Source of the DNA: Streptomyces noursei
Lineage (GTDB): Bacteria; Actinomycetota; Actinomycetes; Streptomycetales; Streptomycetaceae
Assembly (NCBI RefSeq): GCF_001646665.1
Contig: NZ_LWBU01000043.1
Coordinates: 165,086-229,085 of the forward strand
Reading direction: 5' to 3'
Length of the DNA: 64,000 nt
The notes under the pieces are model-generated. The model saw only the letters and a program-made list of their open reading frames with translations, was not told the origin of the DNA and made no database searches. The stretch's first letter is position 1. Every line of letters starts with the position of its first letter. The translations under genes were made by a program, and so were the position numbers. Positions 35,701-43,052 of this stretch are shown here, one piece after another.

Positions 35701-37323
35701 ATCGCCACCGCCGGCACCGAGGCCAAGCGCGACTGGCTGCGCGCCCAGGGCGTCGAGCACGTACTCGACTCCCGCAGCCTGGACTTCGCCCCGGAGGTGC
35801 GCCGCATCACCGACGGCGCCGGCGTCGACGTCGTCGTGAACTCGCTGGCGGGGGAGGCCATCGCGCGCAGCATGGACCTGCTGCGGCCGGGCGGACGCTT
35901 CGTCGAACTCGGCAAGCGGGACATCTTCGAGAACAAGCCGCTGCCGATGCGGCCCTTCGACCGGAACATCGCCTTCTTCGGGGTCGACCTCAACACCCTG
36001 CCGCTCGACGCCCCCGGCAACGGCGAGCTGTTCACCGAGGTCGCCGAGCGGGTCGCCGCGGGGACGTACCGGCCCCTGCCGCACACCGCCTACCCGGCCG
36101 CACGCGTCGAGGAGGCCTTCCGCCTCCTCCAGCACTCCCGTCACCTCGGCAAGGTGGTCGTCACCTTCGACCCCCTGGACGAACCCGTCCCGGTGACCAC
36201 CGGCCCCCGCGAACCGCACCTGGACCCGTCCGGCACCTACCTGGTCACCGGCGGCCTCGGCGGCTTCGGCGCCGCGACCGCGGGCCGGCTCGCCGAACTC
36301 GGCGCCGGGCACCTGGCCCTGGTGAGCCGGCGCGGCGAGCGGGCCCCCGAGGCGGCCGCGGTGCTGGCACGGCTCGCCGAGCGGGGCGTCCGCGCCACCC
36401 CGTACGCCGCCGACGTCACCGACCCGGACGCCGTGCGGCGGCTGCTGCGGGACATCGACGCCACGGGCCGCCCGCTGCGCGGCGTGGTGCACTGCGCCAT
36501 GCACCTGGACGACGCGCCCCTGTCCGAGCTGACCGACGAGCGGATCGCCGCCGTCCTGGCCCCCAAGACGACCGGCGGCGCCCTGCTGGACCTGCTCACC
36601 CGCGACCGGCCGCTGGACCTCTTCGTCGCCTACTCCTCCCTGACGGCCTGCCTGGGCAACATCGCCCAGGCGCCCTACGCGGCCGGCAACGCCTACCTGG
36701 AGGCGCTCGCCCGCCGGCGGCGTGCGGCGGGGCTGCCCGCCACGACGATCGCGTGGGGCGCGATCGGCGGGACGGGGTACGTGGCCCGCCACGCCCTGGA
36801 GCACTCCGTGGCCGGCCTGGGCATGGTGCCCCTGACCCCGGACGAGGCGCTGACGGCGGCCGGTCCGTCACTGGCCGCGGGGACCGCGGTCGCCGGTGTG
36901 GAGCGCTGCGACTGGGCACGCGCCAAGGCGCTGCTGCCGCTGGTGAACGGCCCCCGGTTCCGGGCCCTGGTGCCCGACGGCGCGGACGACGGGGACCTGT
37001 CGCAGGCCGACGAGCTGCGCGCACTGGCCGGCATGGCGCCGGAGGAGGCGGAGGCCGCCGTCACCGCGGTGCTCGTGACGCTGCTGGCGGGCGTGCTGCA
37101 CACCAGCGGCGAGGACCTGGACCCGCGCCGCCGCCTGGAGGACCACGGGCTGGACTCGCTCATGGGCGCGGAGCTCCTGGTGGCCGTGCGCAGCCGCTTC
37201 GACCTGGTGATCTCGCCCACCGAACTGATGGGCAACGGCCTGACCCTGGCCGACGTCGCCCGCCTGGTCCTGCGGCGGCTCGGGCTCCGCCCCGAGGGCG
37301 GCGGGGGGACCGCCGGCCGGTGA
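29704..37323 (+). CDS. Stand-alone highly reducing type I polyketide synthase, KS-AT-DH-cMT-ER-KR-ACP
   Basis: 2539 residues, one complete module. KS: DTACSSS (Cys182), EAHGTGT (His317), SNLGHLE (His356). AT: GHSVGE (Ser671) and YAFH (771-774), closer to malonyl- than methylmalonyl-type. DH: AGHRVDGTVVMP (His971), HPALLDGALQ (Asp1134). C-methyltransferase: LEVGAGTGGTTAALL near 1431. A pseudo-KR stretch (ALWGMARTLANEQPRLDVRR) precedes the ER (HGGAGGIGIATLQYA, 1978-1992; FVELGKRDIF). KR: TGGLGGFGAA, Ser2312, Tyr2325. ACP: DHGLDSL (Ser2485). No docking regions, no thioesterase or reductase. Such a single module must act iteratively, giving a reduced, alpha-methylated chain. ATG 29704 has GGAAGG ten bases before it. 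All key residues are present. Confidence 0.92.
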   Translation: MEHTDVDDHEDAIAVVGAGCRLPGDIADLEQLWGALDSGRDLVGEAPGDRFDARRFVDRAAPRPGKSYTSAGGFLSDVTGFDAAYFGISPREAAQMDPQHRLLLELAVEALDDGGIPASSLAGSDTGVFIGMSDHSYGTLQLSLTGDVNPYTMLGAASALGANRLSHFLDLRGPSMVIDTACSSSLVAVDRACRFLAEGAGRTVLAGGVNVLTGPLGYVGFSQAAMLSRRGRCAAFSAHADGFVRAEGGGVVVLKRLRDALADGDRVHAVIRGTGTNCDGRTQGVALPSATAQEELLRSVYARAGVDPDDLVYFEAHGTGTQAGDPVEARAVGRALGRRRSGGPLPLGSVKSNLGHLEPASGMAGLFKALLVLRHGHVPASLHAAPLHPDIDFPGLGLAPAVEPLPVTVTGRSAVGVNSFGFGGANAHAVLAAPPAAAPVPRQVTGPGDRPLPVLVSARSARALREAAARVARRLTEAGPGEFYGLARTTCLRRDAHPHRAVVLAHDPGEAAARLAELLPDGGPASDGASAPDRRRTAAPDPDPYPDGAPGTGRGTDQDGARARTGAAGAVGEPAGHAAVTFVFSGNGSQWPGMAADLVAYEPVFRAAVDEVDTALAPHLGWSVAKRLESGDATHWDRTEIAQPMLFTVQTALVALLADRGVRPAAVIGHSVGEVAAAHTAGALDLPSAARVIAERSRAQAATAGSGRMAAVGLGEADAREALTAYEGRLEIAGVNSGRDVTVAGDPDALTALGEELARRQVFFRDLGLDYAFHSAAMDALRAPLAQALAGLSPSATRLPMLSTVTGDPVPGERLTADYWWRNVREPVRFDRAVGRALADGAGILLEVGPHPVLRPYLRRTAPAATAAYVPTMRRDADGVASVAEAVAALLAAGAPVDWDRHFPHPAPPADLPAYPWQRERHWNGAPESWVLRTGGDGRIDHPLLGERIPAPQPLWSGAVDPALVPWLAGHRVDGTVVMPAIGYVETALAAGRRALGAPAEVAYLQIHRPLAVPWPDPGPLRTQVTVSPDDGVLTLTSTDDRGEEPRTHVRARVRALLGAPPEPLDTAAVRDRCRRTVDGADHYRTCERAGLAYGTAFQVLTGLRVGRGEVLATYRHDAGADPAAYEVHPALLDGALQAGAPLLYAGPAAVPAHLPSAVGAVRVWRTPAPKGLVHVRERARTATEVCWDITVTDDDGTVTVELEGCRLRRLTGAEAAPLALRRTVLRAAPRPGDTPPGPAPTPSLLAKAAAERIAALRAAWRDVPYERFTAAAKEAVAHAWGEALTGFLPGPAATFDLTTLTGAGLPASHHPVTALMLPVLRRYGLAQALPEGRWLLTTGAFRARELFGALIADHPAFCADAALLARRARHLDAVLRGTRDPLELLAADGVTCEQLYDLSPVTRFHNRVCQALVRELAGAWPADRPLRVLEVGAGTGGTTAALLPVLPPERTRYTYTDVSAAFLTRAQHRFAAYDFVDHRTLDLNRDPGPQGFTGGAFDLVVSAHALHTTTDVAAALRRVRSLLAPGGLLLALEPHDTEQLSGVFGTLESFWRRDDHQVRPHSVLLARDAWPPLLEECGFTDVVLTGDDREPTRDDYSVLLAAAPASRDTGAPQRCAPVPLPAPAPDRPTAWAVAAEGEAEAPAARALADLLRQTAGDGATVVTTGTGAAPESLARLRAAGARDVTLTVLCAEPETDPAGLTDRTTRRAALLRAVAAACRDGRPEDGTVRIWLVTRPSGLFPAPEKPAFPGDAALWGMARTLANEQPRLDVRRVSLERSGDPAADARRLAAELLAPDDEDELVLTPAGRFVPRETTTRPGLTRLTAPPGSFALRVTDPGTGYRLAWEPTTPARPATGHVAVAVRAAGLNYRDTLTANGLLPAEAVEGTPTAQGPGLECAGVVTAVGRGVTRWSVGDRVYGLAPASLASHTVTSEKSLGRIPDGMGFAEAATLPVVHATIHHGLHRLARLAPGETVLVHGGAGGIGIATLQYARSRGARLIATAGTEAKRDWLRAQGVEHVLDSRSLDFAPEVRRITDGAGVDVVVNSLAGEAIARSMDLLRPGGRFVELGKRDIFENKPLPMRPFDRNIAFFGVDLNTLPLDAPGNGELFTEVAERVAAGTYRPLPHTAYPAARVEEAFRLLQHSRHLGKVVVTFDPLDEPVPVTTGPREPHLDPSGTYLVTGGLGGFGAATAGRLAELGAGHLALVSRRGERAPEAAAVLARLAERGVRATPYAADVTDPDAVRRLLRDIDATGRPLRGVVHCAMHLDDAPLSELTDERIAAVLAPKTTGGALLDLLTRDRPLDLFVAYSSLTACLGNIAQAPYAAGNAYLEALARRRRAAGLPATTIAWGAIGGTGYVARHALEHSVAGLGMVPLTPDEALTAAGPSLAAGTAVAGVERCDWARAKALLPLVNGPRFRALVPDGADDGDLSQADELRALAGMAPEEAEAAVTAVLVTLLAGVLHTSGEDLDPRRRLEDHGLDSLMGAELLVAVRSRFDLVISPTELMGNGLTLADVARLVLRRLGLRPEGGGGTAGR

Positions 37324-37345
37324 CCCGGCCGGCCCGGCGGCGGGC

Positions 37346-38140
37346 TCAGCCCTGGACGGGCGTGAGGACGACGAAGTCGGCACCGGCCGGGTCGAGGCAG
37401 ACCGCGAGGCGGCCGACGTCCGGCGCGTCCTCCGGACCCATCTGGACGGTGCCGCCCTTCTCCCTGATTTTGGCGACCGTCGCGTCGCAGTCGCCGGAGC
37501 CGAACACGGGGTGCCAGTAGGGGCGGCCGCCGGTGAGGGTGAGCGCGTCACCGGGCAGCTGCATCAGACCGCCGTGCATCCGCTCCGGGGGCAGGCCGGA
37601 CGGGGTGATCAGCGAGTACGTCCCGCCGCCGCCGGGGAGGTCCATGTCCTGCGTCTCCCAGCCGAAGAGGTTGCCGTAGAACTCCTTGGCGGCGGCCAGG
37701 TCCGTGGTGTACAGCTCGATCCAGCCCAGGCTCCCCGCGCCGTCCACCACCTCCACGCCCTTGGTCGTGCCCGGCTGCCAGACGGCGAACTGGCCGCCCT
37801 GGGGGTCGGTGTACTGGGCCATCCGGCCCTCCCCGTCGGCGTCCATGGGGGCGACCCGCACCGTGCCGCCCGACCGCTGGACGGCCTCGGTGGTGGCGTC
37901 GGCGTCGGGCGTGCTGAAGTAGATCATCCACGCCGAGCGGGCACCCTCCTCGGTGAGCTTCCCGAGGCCGGCGACCGCCTTGCCGCCCAGCTTGAACATG
38001 CCGTAGTCGCCCTGGTCGGAACCGGCCGGTTCGAACTCCCAGCCGAACACCGATCCGTAGAAGTCGGCAGCCGCGGGGACGTCGGGCGCGCCGAGGTCGA
38101 TCCAGCACGGGGAGCCGGGGGCGAAGTCAGTGGTGATCAC
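37346..38140 (-). CDS. Two-domain VOC-family protein (glyoxalase-like, Cfp30B type)
   Basis: 264 residues made of two tandem VOC modules: first ITTDFAPGSPCWIDLGAPDV…AAADFYGSVFGWEFEPAG, second GSLGWIELYTTDLAAAKEFYG NLFGWETQ, ending VQMGPEDAPDVGRLAVCLDP. Strongly resembles the Cfp30B-like hydroxylase/glyoxalase proteins common in actinobacteria, with unknown substrates. GTG 38140 has GAGGA nine bases upstream; the alternative ATG seven bases upstream is out of frame. The gene is convergent with the PKS, whose stop lies 22 bases away; whether it belongs to the polyketide cluster cannot be decided. Confidence 0.85.
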   Translation of the reverse strand: MITTDFAPGSPCWIDLGAPDVPAAADFYGSVFGWEFEPAGSDQGDYGMFKLGGKAVAGLGKLTEEGARSAWMIYFSTPDADATTEAVQRSGGTVRVAPMDADGEGRMAQYTDPQGGQFAVWQPGTTKGVEVVDGAGSLGWIELYTTDLAAAKEFYGNLFGWETQDMDLPGGGGTYSLITPSGLPPERMHGGLMQLPGDALTLTGGRPYWHPVFGSGDCDATVAKIREKGGTVQMGPEDAPDVGRLAVCLDPAGADFVVLTPVQG

Positions 38141-38371
38141 GGCGCCATCCTCGTTTCGCGGGGGCACGGAACTCGCGTACGCCCACAGCCTGGCACCCGT
38201 CACCGGCATCCGCCCTCCGGGAACGGACGAACCGGTGACGGCCCGGCCCGCCACTCGTGCGGGCGCGGCGCGAACGGGGCCCTGCCCGGCCCGGCACTCG
38301 TGCGGCCCGGAGCGGACCGGGCGCGGCGTGGACCGGGCCCGGCACCGGCCGGTGCCCGCGGGCGGGCCGGG

Positions 38372-40012
38372 TCAGAAGCCGTGCGGGTGGCGGAAGAGCC
38401 GGCCCGGGTCGTACGCCGCCTTCACCTTCACCAGACGGTCGATGTTCGCGCCGTAGTAGGCGCGACGCCAGTCCCGCAGCGCCGGGTCCGTGTAGTTCTG
38501 GTACGCCCGGCCGCTCGCCCACGGACGCATGACGTCGTACGTGGCGTCCAGCCACGCCCGGTGCCGGGCCACCGTCGCCGCCGGGGCGCGGTCCGGCCAG
38601 GAGACGATGTACTGGGCCAGGAAGAGCGCGTCGCGGTGGACGAACGCCGTGTCGCCCGGCCGTACCCGGTTCGCCGCACCGCCCATCGCGTCCAGCGCGA
38701 TGCTCCCCGCCCCGCCGCCGGCGAGCCGCGCCAGCTGTTCCACCCGGGCGATCAGGGCCTTCACCCCGGCGGCCGGGACGGGGCGCGTGTAGAAGTCGGA
38801 CCGCGCGGCGTACGACTCGCGGGCCACCCGGCCCTGCGGGGTGCGACCGGGGAGCGACCCCTTCTGATGGGCCTGCGCGATGCTCCAGCCCGACACCCCG
38901 CCCATCACCTTCATCGCGTCCATGAAGGGGCGGGTGCGGATCGACTCCGAGGCGGGCGCCGCTCCGATGGCTCCGGCCAGCCGGTCGAGCCGGTTCTCCA
39001 GGTCACGCCGGCCGGTGAGGGCCAGCCCGCCGACCCGCACCGAACCGGGGCGTCCGCCCACCGGCGCCGCCAGGTGCAGGTTCGCCCAGATCCCGTCGGG
39101 CGCCGTCGGGGCCCAGCGCTGCCACTCCCGTACCACGGCCGCCGCGCGCGACCAGGGCCACCGCAGGAAGAACGTGGTGCACTCGGGCGCCGCGTGCGTC
39201 CGCATCCGCAGCTCGGTGACCACCCCGAACTGGGCGTTGCCGCCGCCGCGCAGCGCCCAGAACAGATCGGGGTCGCGCGTGGCGTCCACCTCCCGTGTCC
39301 GGCCGTCGGCGGTGACGATCCTGGCGCCCGTCAGGCTGTCGCTCGTCACGCCGTAGGCACGGCTCACCACCCCGATGCCGCCGCCGAGCACCAGCCCGGC
39401 GACGCCCACCGTCGGGCACGAACCGGCCGGCACGGTCCGGCCCCGGGCGGTCAGCCGGTCGTAGACGTCGATGAGTTTGGCGCCCGCGCCGATGGTCGCG
39501 GTGCCGCCGGACAGCGACACGGAGGCCATCCTCTGCACGTCGACGACCAGGCCCGGCCCCGACGACCATCCGGCGTACGAGTGCCCGCCGCTGCGCACCG
39601 CCACCGGTACGCCGTGCCGGCGGGCGAACGCCAGGCAGCTCTGCACGTCCTCGGGCCGGGCGCAGTAGGCGACCCCCGCCGGACGCACCGCGTCGAACCG
39701 GGGGTTGAACAGCGTGCGGGCCGTGTCGTAGTCCCGGTCGCCCGGCCGCACCAGCGTCCCGTCGAGCCCCTTGGCGAGCGCCGCCCAGTCCGCCGGCCGG
39801 GGCGCTCCCGCCGCCCCCGGCGCCTTGGCGGCCGCGCCCGGGACTCGCCCGGGGCCGGCCGCCGGCCCCCGGCCGGCCCCCGCCGCCCCGGTGAGGAACG
39901 CCCCCGACACGGTGGCGGCGGCGCCCGCCCCCAGGAGACGGCGGCGGCTCGGCCCGCCGCCCGTCCCCGCGCGCGTGCCGCCGTCGCCGCCGTGTGCCGT
40001 CGTCCGGTCCAT
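38372..40012 (-). CDS. Tat-exported FAD-linked oxidase, berberine-bridge-enzyme type (bicovalent FAD)
   Basis: 546 residues. A twin-arginine signal (SRRRLLGAGAAATVSGAF) indicates folded, cofactor-loaded export. FAD domain: VAYCARPEDVQSCLAFARRH, RSGGHSYAGWSS with His144, and GSCPTVGVAGLVLGGGIG with Cys199: both residues that bind FAD covalently in BBE-like oxidases are present. The C-terminal BBE motif is RAYQNYTDPALRDWRRAYYG, followed by FRHPHGF. Members oxidise sugars, alkaloids or polyketide alcohols with release of H2O2. It is near the PKS gene but separated by the VOC gene and a 231-base gap with repeats of gcactcgtgcgg, so a tailoring role is only possible. Divergent from the DUF2165 gene. 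Confidence 0.88.
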   Translation of the reverse strand: MDRTTAHGGDGGTRAGTGGGPSRRRLLGAGAAATVSGAFLTGAAGAGRGPAAGPGRVPGAAAKAPGAAGAPRPADWAALAKGLDGTLVRPGDRDYDTARTLFNPRFDAVRPAGVAYCARPEDVQSCLAFARRHGVPVAVRSGGHSYAGWSSGPGLVVDVQRMASVSLSGGTATIGAGAKLIDVYDRLTARGRTVPAGSCPTVGVAGLVLGGGIGVVSRAYGVTSDSLTGARIVTADGRTREVDATRDPDLFWALRGGGNAQFGVVTELRMRTHAAPECTTFFLRWPWSRAAAVVREWQRWAPTAPDGIWANLHLAAPVGGRPGSVRVGGLALTGRRDLENRLDRLAGAIGAAPASESIRTRPFMDAMKVMGGVSGWSIAQAHQKGSLPGRTPQGRVARESYAARSDFYTRPVPAAGVKALIARVEQLARLAGGGAGSIALDAMGGAANRVRPGDTAFVHRDALFLAQYIVSWPDRAPAATVARHRAWLDATYDVMRPWASGRAYQNYTDPALRDWRRAYYGANIDRLVKVKAAYDPGRLFRHPHGF

Positions 40013-40114
40013 CGTTCGCCGCCCCCCTGCTGTGCCGACCTGTCGCACAGAGGATGATGGGAGGGAACGGAGCGAGGTTGCGTACAACCACCGGATGATC
40101 GAGGGGGATTCGAC

Positions 40115-40666
40115 GTGACGGCAGACACCGGACGCACCGGGACGTCCTACGACCGGCTCCTGCGATGGGGCACGCTCCCCGTCGCGGCGGCGGTCCTGAC
40201 GGGCACGGTCGCGCTCTCCATGGTCCTGGTGGCCTTCGGCAACATCACCGACTTCGGGACCAACCAGCAGTTCGTCCAGCACGTCCTGGCCATGGACACC
40301 ACCTTCAAGGACCCGCAACTGATGTGGCGGGCCATCACCTCGCCCGCCCTCCAGAACGCGGCGTACGTCGCCATCATCGTGTGGGAGGTGCTCACCGCGG
40401 CCGTCCTGGTGCTCGCCACCTGGCTGTGGGCGGGGGCGCTGCGGCGCCGCGGCGCCCTCGACCGGGCCCGCCGGGCGAGCAGCCTGGGCCTGGTGATGGT
40501 GCTGCTCCTGTTCGGCGCGGGATTCTTCGGCATCGGGGGCGAGTGGTTCGCGATGTGGCAGTCCTCGGACTGGAACGGCCTGGACTCGGCGTTGCGTTAC
40601 GTCGTGCTGGCGGCGTTCTCCCTGGTCGTCGTCCACCTGCCGGCCGGGCCGCGCCAGAGCGACTGA
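40115..40666 (+). CDS. DUF2165 family integral membrane protein
   Basis: 183 residues with four hydrophobic helices, TLPVAAAVLTGTVALSMVLV, AAYVAIIVWEVLTAAVLVLA, LGLVMVLLLFGAGFFGIGGE and a last one ALRYVVLAAFSLVVVHL. Between helices 1 and 2 lies the family segment FGNITDFGTNQQFVQHVLAM DTTF; the FFGIGGEWFAMWQSSDWNG loop is likewise typical of DUF2165. Function is unknown. GTG 40115 is preceded by GAGGGGGA at seven bases. The 102-base divergent region to the BBE-like gene contains the inverted repeat GGTTG-CGTA-CAACC (40076-40089), a possible shared operator. Convergent with the sensor kinase, seven bases away. Confidence 0.85.
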   Translation: MTADTGRTGTSYDRLLRWGTLPVAAAVLTGTVALSMVLVAFGNITDFGTNQQFVQHVLAMDTTFKDPQLMWRAITSPALQNAAYVAIIVWEVLTAAVLVLATWLWAGALRRRGALDRARRASSLGLVMVLLLFGAGFFGIGGEWFAMWQSSDWNGLDSALRYVVLAAFSLVVVHLPAGPRQSD

Positions 40667-40673
40667 CGTACCG

Positions 40674-42209
40674 TCAAGACCGGCGCGCGGGTCGCGGATG
40701 CGGCCTGCCGCGGAGGCGGGGCACCGGGACGGCCCGGCGGGCGGGCCACGGGATCAGCGACTCGGCCCGGCCTGCGGTCGTCCCGGCTCCGCGGGCCGGG
40801 ACCGGGGGGAGGCGTACCACGGCGTCGATGCCGCCCCGGGCGGCCACCTCCAGCGCGACGTGGCCACCGCTCGCGACCGCGAGCCGCTGGACCAGGGGCA
40901 GCCCGAGTCCGCTGCCCCCCTCGGTCGCCCCGGGGGCGCGCCAGAACCGGTCGAAGGCGCGCTCCCGGTGCTCGGGAGGCATACCGGGGCCCTCGTCGAC
41001 CACATGCAACTCCGCCCACTGAGGGCGGTGTTCGCGGGCACCGCGGCGGGCGGGGCGGGGGAGCCGGCGGTCGACCAGCACCACCGCGCCGGGTGCCGAC
41101 ACCCGCAGGGCGTTGGACAGCAGGTTGTCCAGGATCTGCTCCACCGCGCCCGGCACCGCGAGGGCCTGTCCCGCGTGCTCGACCCCGAGCGCCAGCCGGC
41201 AGCCCCGTTCCTCGAACACCGGGGTCCAGGTCCGCACCCGGTCGACGGCGACGCGGTCGAGGTCGACGGGCACCCGTGTCACGGCCTTCTCGTCGAGCCG
41301 GGCCATCGCCAGCAGGCCCTCGACCATGCGGGCGAGACGTTCGGTCTCGGTCATCGCCGCCGTCAGACCGCCCCGGGCATGGGCGGCGACGTCCGGCTCC
41401 AGGTTGTCCAGGCGCAGCCGGAGCGCGGCGAGCGGGGTCTTGAGCTGGTGCGAGGCCTCCCCGGCGAAGGCGCGCTGCGCTTCGAGCAGGTGCTCCAGGC
41501 GCGCGGCGGTCTCGTTGAAGGTGACGGCCAGCCGCCGCACCTCGGGCGGGCCGGTCGAGGTGGCGAGGGTGGCCCGCGCCGAGAGGTCGCCCTCGGCGAG
41601 GCGGGCGGTGGCCCGCTCCAGTTCGCGCACGGGCCGGCTCGTCCACCGGGCCAGGCGGAACGCGACCCCGGCCACCGCGGTCAGGGCCACCAGCCCGACA
41701 CCGCCCAGGGTCAGCCACACGCCCTGCACCCGACGGTGCAGCGTGCCGGTGGGGAAGGTGACGCGCACCGCCCCGAAGCGGGAGGTGCCGAGCGGCACCG
41801 GGGCGGCCGCGGCCAGCTCCCGCACCCCGCCGCCCAGCGGGCTCGTGCGTACGTGGGTGGCCGCGCGCCCCCGCAGCGCCGACCGCACCTCCGGGCGGCC
41901 CGCCATGTCGCCCGTCCCGGCGGGGGCCGGCGACCGGGACGAGACGGTGAGGCGGCCGTCGGGGCCGAAGACGTACACCTCCCCGCCGATGCGCTCGGCG
42001 CAGTGCGCCACGCGGTCGGCCAGGGCCGCCGTCCGGCCGCCGCCGAGGGAGACGGCCGCGTACGCCGCGAGGGACTCGGCCTCGTCCTCGGCGGCCCGGG
42101 TGGCGCGTTGCTGCTCGGCCCTGCCGTAGACGATGCCCAACGGCACCTCCAGGCAGAGCAGGACCAGCAGGGCCACCGTCAGATGGCTCAGGAGCAGGCG
42201 TCGGGTCAC
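40674..42209 (-). CDS. Sensor histidine kinase
   Basis: 511 residues. Two membrane helices (LLSHLTVALLVLLCLEVPLG near the start, and GVWLTLGGVGLVALTAVAG) flank an extracytoplasmic sensor region of about 130 residues. HAMP linker: RLARWTSRPVRELERATARL. Kinase core: H-box FAGEASHQLKTPLAALRLRL with the phospho-accepting His, N-box EQILDNLLSNALRVSA, G1 VVDEGPGMP and G2 GGSGLGLPLVQ. It phosphorylates the response regulator encoded 14 bases upstream. GTG 42209 begins directly before the first helix. The C-terminal 40 residues are basic and Pro-rich. The stimulus is unknown. Confidence 0.88.
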   Translation of the reverse strand: MTRRLLLSHLTVALLVLLCLEVPLGIVYGRAEQQRATRAAEDEAESLAAYAAVSLGGGRTAALADRVAHCAERIGGEVYVFGPDGRLTVSSRSPAPAGTGDMAGRPEVRSALRGRAATHVRTSPLGGGVRELAAAAPVPLGTSRFGAVRVTFPTGTLHRRVQGVWLTLGGVGLVALTAVAGVAFRLARWTSRPVRELERATARLAEGDLSARATLATSTGPPEVRRLAVTFNETAARLEHLLEAQRAFAGEASHQLKTPLAALRLRLDNLEPDVAAHARGGLTAAMTETERLARMVEGLLAMARLDEKAVTRVPVDLDRVAVDRVRTWTPVFEERGCRLALGVEHAGQALAVPGAVEQILDNLLSNALRVSAPGAVVLVDRRLPRPARRGAREHRPQWAELHVVDEGPGMPPEHRERAFDRFWRAPGATEGGSGLGLPLVQRLAVASGGHVALEVAARGGIDAVVRLPPVPARGAGTTAGRAESLIPWPARRAVPVPRLRGRPHPRPARRS

Positions 42210-42223
42210 CGCGGCACCGCCCG

Positions 42224-42967
42224 TCAGGCGTGCGGCGCCGGGACGACCAGGCGGAACCCGACCCCCCGCACCGTGTGGATCCAGCCGGAGTCGCCCAACT
42301 TGCGCCGCAGGGCCGCCACATGGACGTCGAGGGTCTTGGTGGGGCCGTGGAAATGCGGGTCCCACACCTCGTCGAGGATCCGCTGGCGCGAGTACACCGC
42401 GCCGGGGTCCTCGGCCAGCAGCGCCAGCAGGTCGAACTCCTTGGGCGTCAGCGCCACCAGGGCGTCGCCCACCCACGCCTGGCGGGTCCGCCGGTCCACC
42501 ACCAGGCCGCCCAGGCGCACCGGGCCCTCCGCGTGTCCGGTGCCGGGCGCCGCCGCGTGCCCGTCCGGGCGGTGCGGGGGCGCGGGGAGGCCGGTGTGCT
42601 CCGGATGGCCGGCGGCGGTACGGGTGCGGCGGGTCACGGCACGGATGCGGGCGATCAGCTCCCGCATGCTGAAAGGTTTCGCCAGATAGTCGTCGGCGCC
42701 CATCTCCAGGCCCACCACCCGGTCCGCCTCCTCGCCGCGGGCGGTCAGCATGATGATCGGCACGTGCGAGACCTGCCGGATCCGGCGGCAGACGTCGATG
42801 CCGTCCATGTCCGGCAGGCCCAGGTCCAGCAGCACGATGTCGCCGAACGGCCCGGCGAGCGCGGCCCCGCCCGTCGCCACCCGTCCGACCGTCAGCCCGT
42901 AGCGGGCGAGCCCCTCCGCCAGTGGTTCGGCGATCGACGCGTCGTCCTCGATGAGCAGCACCCGCAT
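42224..42967 (-). CDS. OmpR/PhoB-family response regulator
   Basis: 247 residues. Receiver: IEDDASIAEPLAEGLARYG with Asp8/Asp9, DIVLLDLGLPDMDGID (phospho-acceptor Asp48), MLTARGEE and YLAKPFS (Lys97). Then a Pro/His-rich linker of about 35 residues and a winged-helix DNA-binding domain ALTPKEFDLLALLAEDPGAV, RQRILDEVWDPHFHGPTKTL DVHVAALRRKLG. It is the partner of the following sensor kinase, probably controlling envelope or transport genes; targets unknown. ATG 42967 begins the conserved MRVLLIEDD. The pair reads away from the carbonic anhydrase/SulP genes, across a 596-base spacer. Confidence 0.9.
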   Translation of the reverse strand: MRVLLIEDDASIAEPLAEGLARYGLTVGRVATGGAALAGPFGDIVLLDLGLPDMDGIDVCRRIRQVSHVPIIMLTARGEEADRVVGLEMGADDYLAKPFSMRELIARIRAVTRRTRTAAGHPEHTGLPAPPHRPDGHAAAPGTGHAEGPVRLGGLVVDRRTRQAWVGDALVALTPKEFDLLALLAEDPGAVYSRQRILDEVWDPHFHGPTKTLDVHVAALRRKLGDSGWIHTVRGVGFRLVVPAPHA

Positions 42968-42994
42968 GAGTCGTATCCGTCCTTCCGGTCCACG

Positions 42995-43052
42995 CCGCGG
43001 CACGACGCACCACACACGGCACCGCGGCACGACGCACCGCGGCACGACGCAC
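42995..43052. repeat. Three 16-bp direct repeats CCGCGGCACGACGCAC
   Basis: Copies at 42995-43010, 43022-43037 and 43037-43052 (last two abutting), 28-86 bases upstream of the response-regulator start codon on the complementary strand. Position in the promoter region is compatible with response-regulator binding sites, but further degenerate copies suggest simple expansion. Confidence 0.55.

Noticed and set aside
32785..36804. Long minus-strand frame inside the PKS gene
   Set aside because: Antisense of recognised PKS domains; no domain features of its own.
37346..38140. Polyketide resistance or tailoring role for the two-domain VOC protein
   Set aside because: The family is widespread in actinobacteria outside clusters and the gene is convergent to the PKS; no evidence beyond proximity.
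42995..43052. Possible CRISPR or attachment-site repeats
   Set aside because: Only three short, overlapping copies; no spacers, integrase or tRNA nearby.
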